Origin: Nematostella vectensis
Taxonomy: Eukaryota; Cnidaria; Anthozoa; Actiniaria; Edwardsiidae
Length of the DNA: 64,000 nucleotides
Direction: 5' to 3'
NCBI RefSeq assembly: GCF_932526225.1
Contig: NC_064034.1
Coordinates: 13,714,887-13,778,886, forward strand
A model generated the notes under the pieces. That model made no database searches. It had not been told where the DNA came from and saw only the letters and a program-made list of their open reading frames with translations. How positions within the stretch are numbered: the first letter of the stretch is position 1; each line of letters begins with the position of its first letter. A program made the translations under genes and the position numbers. Below are positions 54,084 to 64,000 of the stretch, piece by piece.

Positions 54084-54143
54084 ATGGCGTTTAATGTGTT
54101 GGTTAAATTGAAAGATGCTAGTTTCCGATCAGGCACTTTAGTT

Positions 54144-54302
54144 CAGCGGCGTAGCCAGGAGTTTTAACAGGAGGGGGCCCAAAAGGCCCTTTCACGGCAT
54201 TTTCTCCTGTATTTTAGAAAATGTCTCATAGATTTACTGTATTTTTGGCTGCTAAAGGGGGGGGGGGCAAGCCCCCTAGGCCACCCCCTGGCCACGCCCC
54301 TG
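54144..54302 (+). repeat. Short MITE, GGCGTAGCCAG family, copy C
   Basis: Ends CAGCGGCGTAGCCAGGAG and the inverse of CAGGGGCGTGGCCAGG, with the same interior as copies A and B (TTTACTGTATTTTTGGCTGC). TAGTT occurs on both sides, offset by one base. It lies nested in the large element. Confidence 0.75.
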
Positions 54303-54629
54303 CTAGTTGACAACAGAGGAGAAGCATTTCGCAAAAGTCCGACAAAATAGCTAGCAGGCTAGTTGCATTCAGTGACACAGAATAATAGAAGATGGAGTAA
54401 CATTTTTCAGCATGTCCCTAATTTATCGTAGATCTTCTGAAGGTTTTCTTATTCTGCTGTCACTTGCTGAAGTCCCTCGAACACATAAGTACGGAAGCCC
54501 ATGAGGGCCACTCACCTTTCGGTCACGACTTTGAATATTTGCGTCACGACAACTCACTTTGAGTGTCACGACAAAGCACTATTTGATTATCGCTTAAAAC
54601 ATTGCAGGTTTAGTTCACCAAATCGCACT

Positions 54630-55250
54630 TTGTGTCTCAAAACATCGCACTTTGTGTCTTAAAAAACTCATCATTTTGCCTTTGCTTAAAACATTTCAGT
54701 ATATCGTTCACGACATTCAACTTTGTGCTTATAACATAGCACTATTTGTCTATTGCATAAAATATTTGACTTTGTGCTTTATAACATGGGACTTTGTGTC
54801 TTAAAAAATCTCGCGATTTGCCGAATGCGCAAATCATTTCAGGTTTTGTCTATTGCATAAAATATTCAACTTTGTGTCTAAAAAAATCTCGCGATTTGCC
54901 GAATGCGCAGATCATTCCAGTTTTTGTCTGTGCATTAAATATTTAACTTTGTGCTTCATAACATGGGACTTTGTGTCTTAAAAAATCTCGCGATCTGCCG
55001 AATGCGCAAATCATTTCAGGTTTTGTCTATTGCATAAAATATTTAACTTTGTGCTTCATAACATGGTACTTTGTGTCTTAAAAAATCTCGCGATTTACCG
55101 AATGCGCAAATCATTTCAGGTTTTGTCTATTGCATAAAATATTTAACTTTGTGCTTTATAACATGGTACTTCGTGTCTTAAAAATATCGCGATTTGCCGA
55201 ATGGCCAAATAATTTCAGTTTTTGTCTATGCATAAAATATTTAACTTTGT
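54630..55250. repeat. Tandem repeat, about 100-bp unit
   Basis: Five to six copies of a unit running AATATTTAACTTTGTGCTT, ATAACATGG(G/T)ACTTTGTGTC, TTAAAAAATCTCGCGATTTG, CCGAATGCGCAAATCATTTC, AGGTTTTGTCTATTGCATA. Looser copies extend left to about 54530. Confidence 0.85.
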
Positions 55251-56380
55251 GCTTTAAAGCTTCATTTCACAAATTTGAAAAGAATTTTCAAATAACTGAT
55301 TCTATACGAATGCCTGTGAGCTCCCTACAAGGACTAAAAACTAAACAGAACTTCAGGATAGGCCAAGGAAAAGAAGCCTTAGCGATACGGGATCAAAGAC
55401 TGAACTGGTTGAGAGCTCGCTCGAGCTTTATTCAGTGTTCTACAGATGCAGGTACCTCTAGCTCGCCTTGCGGGACTAAGGCCCCAATGATAACTCTACA
55501 TCGGAAGCCTCTCCTCCAAACGATAAATCACGGTATTTGACTTTGTTTATAACTTAGGCGGCTCATCGCATTAATGCTAATAATATCTAACTTTTTTGAC
55601 AATCATTTTCAGCATTCCATAATACGACTCACAATGGGTCGCAATGCTAAACTTTTTACTTTGTCTTATCAACAATGCTATTTATTTCACTGAGCTTTAT
55701 TGCTTATAATCTTGATTTAATATTTATATTTACTTATATATCTCAATTTAAGCTCTGGATTTCGCAATTATCTTTCTAGCCTATTCGCAAAGCATGCTGG
55801 TCTATGTAGAGAAAAACTCACTTTTTGCAAACGAACTTTTGTGCTTCACGAGATTCGACAGCAAAATCAGTTTTAACCCTAAGGGATAGCGGCATTAAGG
55901 GCGTGGTAAACAAAACTTCTTACCCCTAAGAGATAGCATACTGGGTGTGGTCTAAGGAATTTTTAACCCTAAAACAATGCCCGTTTTAATTGGCTGACGT
56001 ACCCTGTATTCTATGTTACCGACAATAAAGCCGGAAGTATCAACCGATCAGATGACTTGTGGTTTATTGTAGAATACGTTTCGAGCGGTAGGGCCACTAT
56101 TTTGTGAGACACCCTAAAAGATAGCAGCATCGGAAAAAATCCTAAAACACCCCCCAAGAGATAGCAGCCGGTAATATTCTTTATACCCTAAAAGACAGGT
56201 CGATCTCCTTTTACGTCTACTTTTCTGGAGAGTCCCCCCCCCCCCCCCCCACCGGAGAGCATGCCAAATTGGAAAACTAATTTGTATACCAACAACCAAC
56301 TTCCTCTGGATCAGTCAGTATAAAAAGAAGTATTTTCCAAGGTGATTCTTTCTCGCCACTTCTTTTTGTCATCACCATGT

Positions 56381-56716
56381 TTACAATGGTGCGCTCATAA
56401 ATGATTTCTCTCCTTTTTTATGCATTTTAATGTTCCTTTTCACAGTTCTTGATCCCCTTAGACAGATTAGGGAGGATCGGATGGGGATCCAGGACACCGT
56501 TGTCGCGTAATCCTCCCCTTTCTTTGCGGCGATTAGCTCGGCCAGCCTACTATGGTACCTCTCACATTCCTCGCCCATTCCTCCGGTGGTGGTGAACACT
56601 AATAGGGTGAAAGTTCCAGTTTTCATGGTTGAGGTGGGGTATGGTCCTTGTGGATCCGTCCTTGTAAGAGGCATTTTGTATTTTGCATTATTTACTTTTA
56701 CCCGATAACGCTTCAT
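56381..56716 (-). pseudogene. Fragment of a transposable-element protein
   Basis: A 111-residue minus-strand frame reading inward from the right palindrome array. The segments [40 protein letters not shown] and [10 protein letters not shown] resemble a C-terminal block I associate with multicopy transposon proteins of cnidarians and fish. I cannot name the superfamily with certainty. There is no catalytic motif in the fragment. Confidence 0.4.
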
Positions 56717-57741
56717 CGGGTATTTATATTTTGTTTTACCCGATAACGCTTTATCGGGTATTTATATTTTCTTTTACCCGATAACCTGATAACGCTTTAT
56801 CGGGTATTTATATTTTCTTTTACCCGATAACGCTTTACCGGGTATTTATATTTTGTTTGTATTTATATTTTCCTTTACCCGATAACCTGATAACGCTTTA
56901 CCGGGTATTTATATTTTAAATAACTTTTACCCGATGAAATGTTATCGGGTATTATGCTTTTAATCTACTCCAGATTCATCGGGTATTAATAACCTTTACC
57001 AGATACCTTTTATTTATACCTGGTGGCCCTAAAGCTCAATTGATCCCAGTTGGTAAAAATTCACAATGAGCTACGAATTTACATGCAGCTCTGGCAGGAC
57101 TGAAATCAATTTCTATTTCCCGCTGTGCGGAGAAATGTGACTCCCAAAGACAGGAAGAAGCTAAACACTATCCCCTTTGATCATTCGGTGATTTACATGC
57201 ACTTTGCCACGAAAAACTGTTTGGTTTCTGGCTCTTCCTGAAGCTCTTGCTAAGGCCGCCACTTTGTTTGAAGGAAAAACAGCAGGCTTTGCTTATTTAC
57301 CATGGAAACAGGAAGCCATTTAGTGGTAATGATAGATGTTCGGCAGATAGTTATCCAGCTTTCTATCCAAGCTTTGTGCAACGCTATTTTGTCTACCGGA
57401 TAACTAATACGGTGGGTAGCTCCTATCTAACTTATCCAGGCTTTGTGCAACTGGCCCCAGATGGATACCACAAATACGGCCAGTGAATAACCTTGTAATT
57501 GGGACCTTTCCTTATTTGAAGGTTATACTCTTCCTTGATTAAAATATCTATCTCATTCTAGCTTTCCTGGCTAAAATTGTGCAAAAAAGCATCAAAAGTT
57601 ACCTTGAAGTTATTTTCTTTTGGTTTCCGTCTCATCGAGATATTGAAGGTCTCATATGTGTCCTGTGAATTCAAAGGCATCTTTTAAGATGTTGACCCAA
57701 CCCACTGCAATCATAATAGTAGGAACCAGGGGACAAGAGCT

Positions 57742-57858
57742 GTCAGGGGCGGCTCCAGGATTTCCAAAAAGGGGGGCCCGAAGCAAGGGTTTCAAGGAAA
57801 GGGGGCCAGATTCTATGGATTTTCTTACATTAGATAAGGGGGGGGGGGGGGGGGGCAC
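57742..57858. repeat. Degraded repeat abutting an AQR exon
   Basis: It starts CAGGGGCGGCTCCAGGATTT, a terminus of the type seen in abundant invertebrate MITEs, and ends in a 17-base G run at 57839-57855. That run lies immediately beside the donor site of the AQR exon 57957-57859. The matching inverted end is not clear. Confidence 0.4.
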
Positions 57859-58586
57859 CCTGTACAGTTGCAGCCATGTCTTGCTGGTACTGGTTTGTGT
57901 CGAGCCATACCCGGTATGTGCGATTGTCAGTCTTGGAATCAGGCTTGGGGTCTGGACCTGTGACATTACAGTAGTTTACACAAGTCTGCATAAATAAGTC
58001 CCTGAATCATTCATAGTGATGACGTTAACACCTAGAATAACAAGATTAAATTATATTCCTACTTATGCACCTATCAATGTTAAGCCGGTGAGGAAAGGGA
58101 AGGGAGTGTAGCAAGGGGTGGGGATTTTGTCAGTTTAAATAGCCCATAGATAGGGATTTTGATGTTCATGTTTAAAGATTTTTGAGAGATTCTTTGAACT
58201 CCTTATTTCCCGGGGTAGGGATCTTTTGAATATTTCTTTATTATAATTATTCTGCAGGATACGAACAGATGCTTGATTGCTTCTTAACTTTATATGTTAT
58301 TCTCAAATGTGAGAATGTCTGCAGACCCGATGTTTCAGTGTTTTACACTACTCAGTGCAACAATAAAAAGAAATCGCTTGTTATACAGTTCATGCTATCT
58401 TTATATCTTTATATCTCTCTATCTTTATATCTCTCCAGCCATACGCCTTTGACAAGGGATAATTGATCATAATAATATGGCCGGGGTAAGAAATTTCTCA
58501 AGACTTGGCTCCAAAAATTGGCCCAAGGGTAGGGAATTTTACTGAAAAAATCGCAAAAATGTCAAATTCCCACCCCTTATGCACCC

Positions 58587-58668
58587 CCCCTCCCCCCACA
58601 CACACACACGCACGCGCACGCGCACGCGCACACGCACACGCACACGCACACGCACACGCACACGCACT
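58587..58668. repeat. CA/CG dinucleotide repeat
   Basis: Alternating (CA)n and (CG)(CA) units, about 80 bases, in an intron of the AQR copy. Confidence 0.9.
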
Positions 58669-60518
58669 GGCTTAACATTGATAGGTGTTTTTGCAATGGG
58701 ATAGAGAAATTATTTCTATAGTAGCGAATGCACTTAGAGACTTTTTCAATTCTGAATCCAATTCCTTTGTTATCTGCTGCCATTGTCCACTTTGCTGTTG
58801 TCCTTGCTTGCGTTCTCTCTGATAAATTTCAGCTATTTTCCACCAAACCAATTTTCACTGTCAATTAAGACGACTTACTACATTACCAGAAGTTCAACAC
58901 CTCTTAGCTTTGTGCTTTTGAAACCCGGGCACATTGCACTGATTTGTAGATATAAATGCACTACATTACCAAGGAAGGATGAAAGTTCATATATTCTGAA
59001 ATGTTTTGAAGGTAGGGCGTGGTCTCTCCAAGATATGACGTCACCCTACCTAATCTAATACCAATAATGCTGCTTCCAGATCGCAAGTTTCAATGAAATA
59101 AATCCACGGAGCTGGAAGATACTATTGTTTTCCAATTGCAGGGTGATTTTGAACAATTTTCACATGTTGAGCGATTTTGAGAAAATGAACAATGTTGATT
59201 TTAGAGGGTTTAATGTATACAATATTAACCCGTATTATTTAGACCACCACAGATAACACCATATAACATAACACAAAGAAGAACTACATTTTGCAAATAT
59301 CACTAGATATTATATTTATCAAAATAAAGCTCACCTCAACAACATTGAAGTTTCCGATCCTCTGAAAGACAGAGAGATTTGTACAGTAATAAAACACTTT
59401 CTTATTTATGTACAATGATCTTTACATTTTCACCATGATCATAAAATAAAAAGGCAAAGACAATAATTGTGCAAAACAGGAGTCCTGTGGCCAAACGTAG
59501 CAAGTTCAAGGGCTTGATACTTTTCTTGCACATGTTCTGCAACTTCAAATCGTCATTGTAGACGTGTTGCAATTTTGTGATTTCTGTCGCAGCAATATCG
59601 CACAGGTTCCAAACACATTCAAAACTTGATGCAGTGCGTGCACAAGAAAATCCTAATTACAGATGTGTAAAGCAACCTTTAATATTCTCGTTTCCTACCT
59701 GCCCCATTCTTGCCCAGCCACCAAACTCTGTCCCACCAGCCTCATTCTGCCTACAAGCATCAGCAATGAGAAGTAAGACGATGTGATACTGAGGATGTGA
59801 ACAAGAAAAAAAAAACACCTAGAATTATCTCACCAAGGTTTCATTCTAGCAACAACATCTTCTATATCTTGCCGGATTTCATCTGCATAAATGAGAAAAG
59901 CCAATTATCAAAAGTAGATGTGTTCAACAACAACATTCAATGAGAAAAAAAGCATGCAAAGAAGAACATTTAAGTTATACAGTATGGGCATGTTTGCCAG
60001 TCCGAATTTTTAATAACAAAAACATCCTATTGAGTCAGCTTTTGAGGTTTTTATCTTACATGTAGACTCCAATCTGAACAAATTCAGATTTCTCAGCAGG
60101 TAGTCGTGAAGAGTAAGGAACTACAGGTTCAGCTTAGGCAGCGCTAGACAGTCTACAAAATACATGTGCATTGAATGTCAATCAAGAGCAGTATAATATA
60201 CTCAAGTGAAAAGTTTTCAATAAAGCTTAACACTTGTGAGTAGAGGTTATGATAGTTCCAGTACTGAATCAGGTATAATTCCCATGAAGTATAATTTGCA
60301 TCACTAAATTAAGTACTTGTGTGATAATGATCAGTTTTCATCCGTCATCACTTATAGCACCATTTAGCATAAATGCAACCCACAATGCAGGCCACATCGC
60401 CCTGGGGGTTAACTCTGAGCTATGCAGCTCTTCTTATTCCCAGCAAACAATTAAGGAATGCAAATATTATCATTGTGTTTGTTTTTGGTCTTAAAATCTG
60501 GATACCATACACACATTA

Positions 60519-60865
60519 AGGTGATGTTACCAGCGTTTTTCTGTGTGCAACAAATGATGCCACCATTTTCGGGGTACATGTTACACGGATCGTTTTGCAA
60601 CATCGTTTGCAACAAAATTCTAGAGCCCAGGCTCTGTGGCCCACATTTTTGTAAATTTGTTGGATTTGTTGCACACAAAAACGACGACATGATGTTACAC
60701 GGATCAATTTTTTCATTATTCGTCATTTTTGGTTGCAAGATTTTGATCCTGATTCAAAATCTTGCAAAACAAAATTTTGCATAAAAAACGAGGCAGAAGA
60801 CCATGTTACACGGCAATCGTTTTTTCATGCAGCAATGTTGCAAAACTATGCGTGTAACATCACCT
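60519..60865. mobile_element. 347-bp MITE with TTA target duplication (PIF/Harbinger-like)
   Basis: The ends are inverted copies AGGTGATGTTAC(A)CG. TTA lies directly outside both (60516-60518 and 60866-60868), the target choice of PIF/Harbinger elements (family knowledge). The interior repeats ATGTTACACGG and GCAACAAA motifs. No transposase. It lies in an intron of the AQR copy. Confidence 0.75.
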
Positions 60866-61994
60866 TTATGTAGTACAAAGTCAATGTGTTGAAGTGTGAT
60901 ATCAGTATCATAGTGTTATACTGTATAGGGCCATACGAGATGTGCTATTTGCCCTTTTCCAATCAGGTACTCTCATAACAGTTTAGGGGAGTATTCTAGC
61001 TTGTTGTAGGACTATTGATAGTCTTAAGAATTGTGTGAGACTCTGGAATCCTACCTTCTCCAGAATAGAACTCAGTAGGGACAACATTCTCATCCCACAA
61101 GATCTAGAACAAGAACAATGAGAGTGAGAAAATTAATTAGTATTAAAAGTCATTATACGGGACTCATAACCACGTATAGGTAGGACTGATTTCCAAGTCT
61201 TTGAATTTCTACAAAATTACCTAAAAAATGTTTTTAACTCTTAATTGAGTTCTTAATATAAAAGACAATAGGTACAAACTAATATAGCCCAATAAGAGTG
61301 TATTAACTATTGAGGGAGAGACAGCCGAAAAAGCAGGTAGAGGAATGAATACTTAAAACCTTTTGCTGTTTTTTGTGCTTAAGGTCCCATGAACTGTTTA
61401 TTCAAGGCTTTCTGTGCACAGCTGGCTATGTGCATGATGTTGCTACCAACTCGAAAACATTTTTCGAAATTCTGGAATAATTATGCTTTCAAATATTTTT
61501 TTTTTAAAACAATATTCTAAGGCTGTTAGACAACGCTGTTCCAATAGATTGAAATATATATTTTGCTTTTGGCTGACGTAGATTTTGTTTGAGAACGTTT
61601 AATTTGAGCATAATGACAAAAGCGAGGCCTATCACGCCAGTTGCTTTACAAATATTTGGAAATAATAGACTTTATAAATGTCGTATTTAAAAGTCTTTAA
61701 CATATTTTGGATTTACATTACCCGAATTTTATATTTTTTGTGTAATATCTTTTGTTCCGATAATAATTCAGAAGTTATTGTGGATTTTCTCAGGCCTGAC
61801 ACTTAAAAAGTTGGATTTTCTTATGTTATTAGATGCATAAATCATGCACAATAGAAATCGACATACGTTTGACTACGACTGTCAATAAAAATTTAGTTGT
61901 TTGATAGACTTTCTTTTAATATCTGATTAAGCAAGGCCTGACCATTTGTCCCCCTCGCAATTATATTTTCACCAAAACAACTACCTTTACCTGG

Positions 61995-63115
61995 TGAAAA
62001 CGCCAGCTACAGACCTGCTAGCATTCTCACTTGATGCCCACTGGAGCGTTCTTTAAAGAAGGCCCGCTAGCGTCCTTTCAAATGCAGGCCCGCCACCTGC
62101 CCGCTGGCTGGCCTCTAAAGATATGCCCGATAAACACCTGCTACCGTGACTTGACGAACGCCTGCTATTTGCCCGCTGGCGTGCTCTCTAAGACATGTCC
62201 ACTTGCACCCTAGCGTGCCTTTTAAGATATACCTGCTTAACACCGGATAGCATGCCTTGACAAAACCCGCTACTTGCCCGCTAGCGTGCCAATTTAGTAA
62301 GGTGAAAGGGGAGACAGCAAAACTTTGAGCCATTTGTGCTGGGCAAAACCGGATTCGGGCGAGCCGGGCCTTTTAATAACTACTGGGCCTTGACGCTGGA
62401 CGGGCAAAACTGAAACACATTTTTTTTTCAACTCCATTGAGTAAACAACATTACTGTACTTACTATATAGTAAATACATAACAAGGACACACCAAAGGGA
62501 TACATTTACTCAAAAGGGAAAGTACATTGTTACACGGAGTACCGTGCTGGGACTGGCTATTACTAAATTATATAATTCAAGTGGCACGTAATTCTGTGAC
62601 ATGCACAGGTAGGTTTCCAAAGTCCACGTACAAGGACGTTCAACAACAAATTTTGTGAGATCTCTCTATTTTTAACAAGTTCGTAATGCCTGCAGCAAGC
62701 GTAAAATCCATTTATATGGTGATCAACGGACAGCAGTGAGCTTTCTGGATGCTAGCGAGCATAAAACTTAAAAAACAGCGGGCTTTATGGGCGGTATCGG
62801 GTGTCAAACAGACGGTAGCGGGCCTTGTGGATGCCAATGGGGCTTGTGGATGCCAGCGGGCCTTATGGACGCTAGTGGGCATTAATCGGGCATTATGGGT
62901 GCTAGCGGGCATTGAGTGGACTTCAGTAGGCGTTACTTAAATATTAACACCTGGCAGGCCTTTGCGAGACACAAGCGGGCATCAAGAGACATCAGCCAGG
63001 AAAAGGCACGCTAGCGGGCCTCAACAACTTGTCGACGAGCGGGCTTATTGCATGGTAGCAGGTGTAAAAACGGACGCCACTGGGCAAAATCTACGTTTGT
63101 TACGCTAGTGGGTAC
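61995..63115. mobile_element. Putative 1.1-kb element with inverted arrays of GCTAGCGGGC
   Basis: The left part (61995-62290) repeats CCCGCTGGC/CCCGCTAGCGTGCC many times. The right part (62745-63115) repeats the inverse, GCTAGCGGGC, with spacers of roughly 15-25 bases. Two arrays facing each other around a unique 450-base centre look like subterminal repeats of a DNA transposon, but I could not fix terminal repeats or a target duplication. Confidence 0.5.
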
Positions 63116-64000
63116 CATCAACATGCTATATTTTGATAAACTGTCAAACTGGGATCATGCTGTGGTGGTATTCATACCTGCTCTGTTGGATAGAGAGGCA
63201 TGTCATTGATAGCATCAATCTGTGACAGATGTTTCTCATGTCTGGACACCTGTAGACATACAATTGGGCAACACCCACATCTATTAATCTACTCATTCAA
63301 TTATTATATTCCAGAATTATCAGTATGCACACAAACTACAAACTCACAAGCATTTCTAGCAGAAATTTCCTGTCTTCTTCTTGTGCACTCTCATCAGGAG
63401 ATGGCAACAACTTAATATATGCAGCCACTTTATGCAAAGTCTTGTTCCTATAGAAGAAATAGTGGTATTTAACAATCATCTTATCCAGCTGGACACCACA
63501 GTCTTAAGGGAGAGTTGGGGTTCCATTTGTTTTAAGTGTCTGGTTTTCATACAAGATGATCCCTCAATTTTAGGCAGGGGATTAGTGAGAAATTTAAATT
63601 TAAATTCAAAACAAATAAAATCATTCCCTAATTAAGCAATGGTTCACCTAAGAAGGGATATGCTAGTCAGCAATGGAATGTAGAAGTTGTTAATTTTCTA
63701 TTTTCTAATCTGTAATTTTGTTGTTGTTGTTAATAGCTTGAAACTGTTGCCGCAGTCCTATTGTCCTTGCTTTCCTTTTTAGCCAGAATACTACCGTACT
63801 TAGTACTATACCAACACTGTTACTTACGAAAGTTGTCCAAAGTGCTTGAGAAGAGCATCTCTTGTATCTATCCCAGCAATATTACTTATGGCAAACTCAT
63901 GCAGCTCAGGAAAATACTTAAAAACAGCTCTCTAGAAATATCAAACAGAAAACAGTTGTGGAAAAGGTAGTAACAAATAGTCATTAGACAATAGTCTGTG

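Larger units (their letters stand above)
51743..57047. mobile_element. Large inverted-repeat element (about 5.3 kb) related to the 4699-6007 copy
   Basis: The left end GATCAATTGAGCTTTAGGGC and its inverse at the right (to 57047) bound the region. Both continue inward for about 90 bases with the same sequence as the 1.3-kb copy in SNRPF. Next come arrays of palindromes (51890-52345 left, 56695-56935 right), the shared unique block 52347-52451 and the shared ACCCTAAGGGATAG block near 55876. No matching target duplication is visible at the two ends, so the copy may be rearranged or the ends may derive from two insertions. The interior holds diverged reading frames, two nested MITEs and a 100-bp tandem repeat. 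It sits in an intron of the AQR copy. Confidence 0.65.
50602..63931 (-). pseudogene. AQR: Aquarius (AQR) intron-binding helicase, decayed partial copy
   Basis: AQR is the spliceosomal SF1 RNA helicase of the intron-binding complex. Twelve exon-like segments with intact splice sites match its armadillo/pre-helicase region in order: 63931-63828, 63447-63348, 63249-63178, 61103-61055, 60152-60060, 59882-59834, 59750-59699, 59361-59335, 57957-57859, 57662-57603, 51317-51229 and 50642-50602. Diagnostic pieces are [101 protein letters not shown] and EDKSLQVPPFR. Against a full gene it is broken: codon 60123-60121 is TAG where a Gln is expected; about 85-95 residues are missing between 59335 and 57957; about 37 are missing between 57603 and 51317; and no helicase (Walker A) exon exists down to the neighbouring receptor gene. 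Retained introns mean a DNA-level duplicate, not a retrocopy. It runs off the right edge. An assembly artefact is the main alternative. Confidence 0.75.

Noticed and set aside
54630-55250. 100-bp tandem repeat as a cluster of small RNA genes
   Set aside because: No RNA polymerase III boxes, no cloverleaf or snRNA motifs. The units vary and sit inside a transposon.
60451-60784. Paired overlapping frames near 60.5-60.8 kb
   Set aside because: They coincide with the TTA-flanked MITE and are antisense images of each other, as expected for an inverted-repeat element.
50602-63931. AQR as a functional gene with merely missed exons
   Set aside because: The in-frame TAG lies between perfectly phased, strongly conserved flanks, and the missing blocks were searched for by motif (NWP, VRG, PDWLHD, GPPGTGKT) without success. 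I keep an assembly or sequencing error as an open alternative.

Overview
The window looks like nuclear DNA of an early-branching invertebrate animal. An anthozoan cnidarian such as a sea anemone fits best, but the species is an inference. The DNA is AT-rich. Genes carry many short exons with GT-AG introns of a few hundred bases, and intergenic and intronic space is full of short inverted-repeat transposons, minisatellites and microsatellites. There are no operons or bacterial-type signals. Exons were assembled by eye from splice sites, phase continuity and similarity to known families.

Layout. 1-3033: no gene seen. 3034-6447 (+): SNRPF (Sm protein F), three coding exons, with large transposon insertions in both introns. 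7638-27975 (+): EEA1, a 42-exon endosomal coiled-coil protein with two N-terminal C2H2 fingers and a C-terminal FYVE domain. 30191-28286 (-): TXNDC12/ERp18, an ER thioredoxin-fold protein, convergent with EEA1. 30674-34820 (+): PRPF18, divergent from TXNDC12. 38518-36488 (-): a membrane-anchored endonuclease/exonuclease/phosphatase-fold protein. 38626-39480 (+): an intronless conserved protein of unknown function, head-to-head with the previous gene. 44225-46472 (+): an NR2-like nuclear receptor. 63931-50602 (-): remains of AQR (aquarius, the intron-binding spliceosomal helicase) that run off the right edge. This copy has an in-frame TAG inside a highly conserved exon, lacks at least two internal segments and lacks the whole helicase domain, so I call it a degenerating DNA-level duplicate.

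Mobile DNA is the other theme. A family whose termini are GGATCAATTGAGC-like and whose flanks carry arrays of short palindromes occurs as a 1.3-kb copy with a clean 8-bp target duplication in SNRPF intron 2, and as a pair of ends about 5.3 kb apart inside the AQR copy. SNRPF intron 1 holds a 1000-bp TTAA-flanked element nested in the arm of a palindromic TA-flanked MITE. A 5'-truncated non-LTR retrotransposon with a long tetranucleotide tail splits an 18-bp minisatellite. Several other MITEs can be delimited to the base by their target duplications.

Three of the recognisable genes (SNRPF, PRPF18, AQR) encode spliceosome components. The others serve endosome fusion, ER redox folding and nuclear signalling. 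They share no obvious pathway, and the linkage of splicing genes is probably chance.
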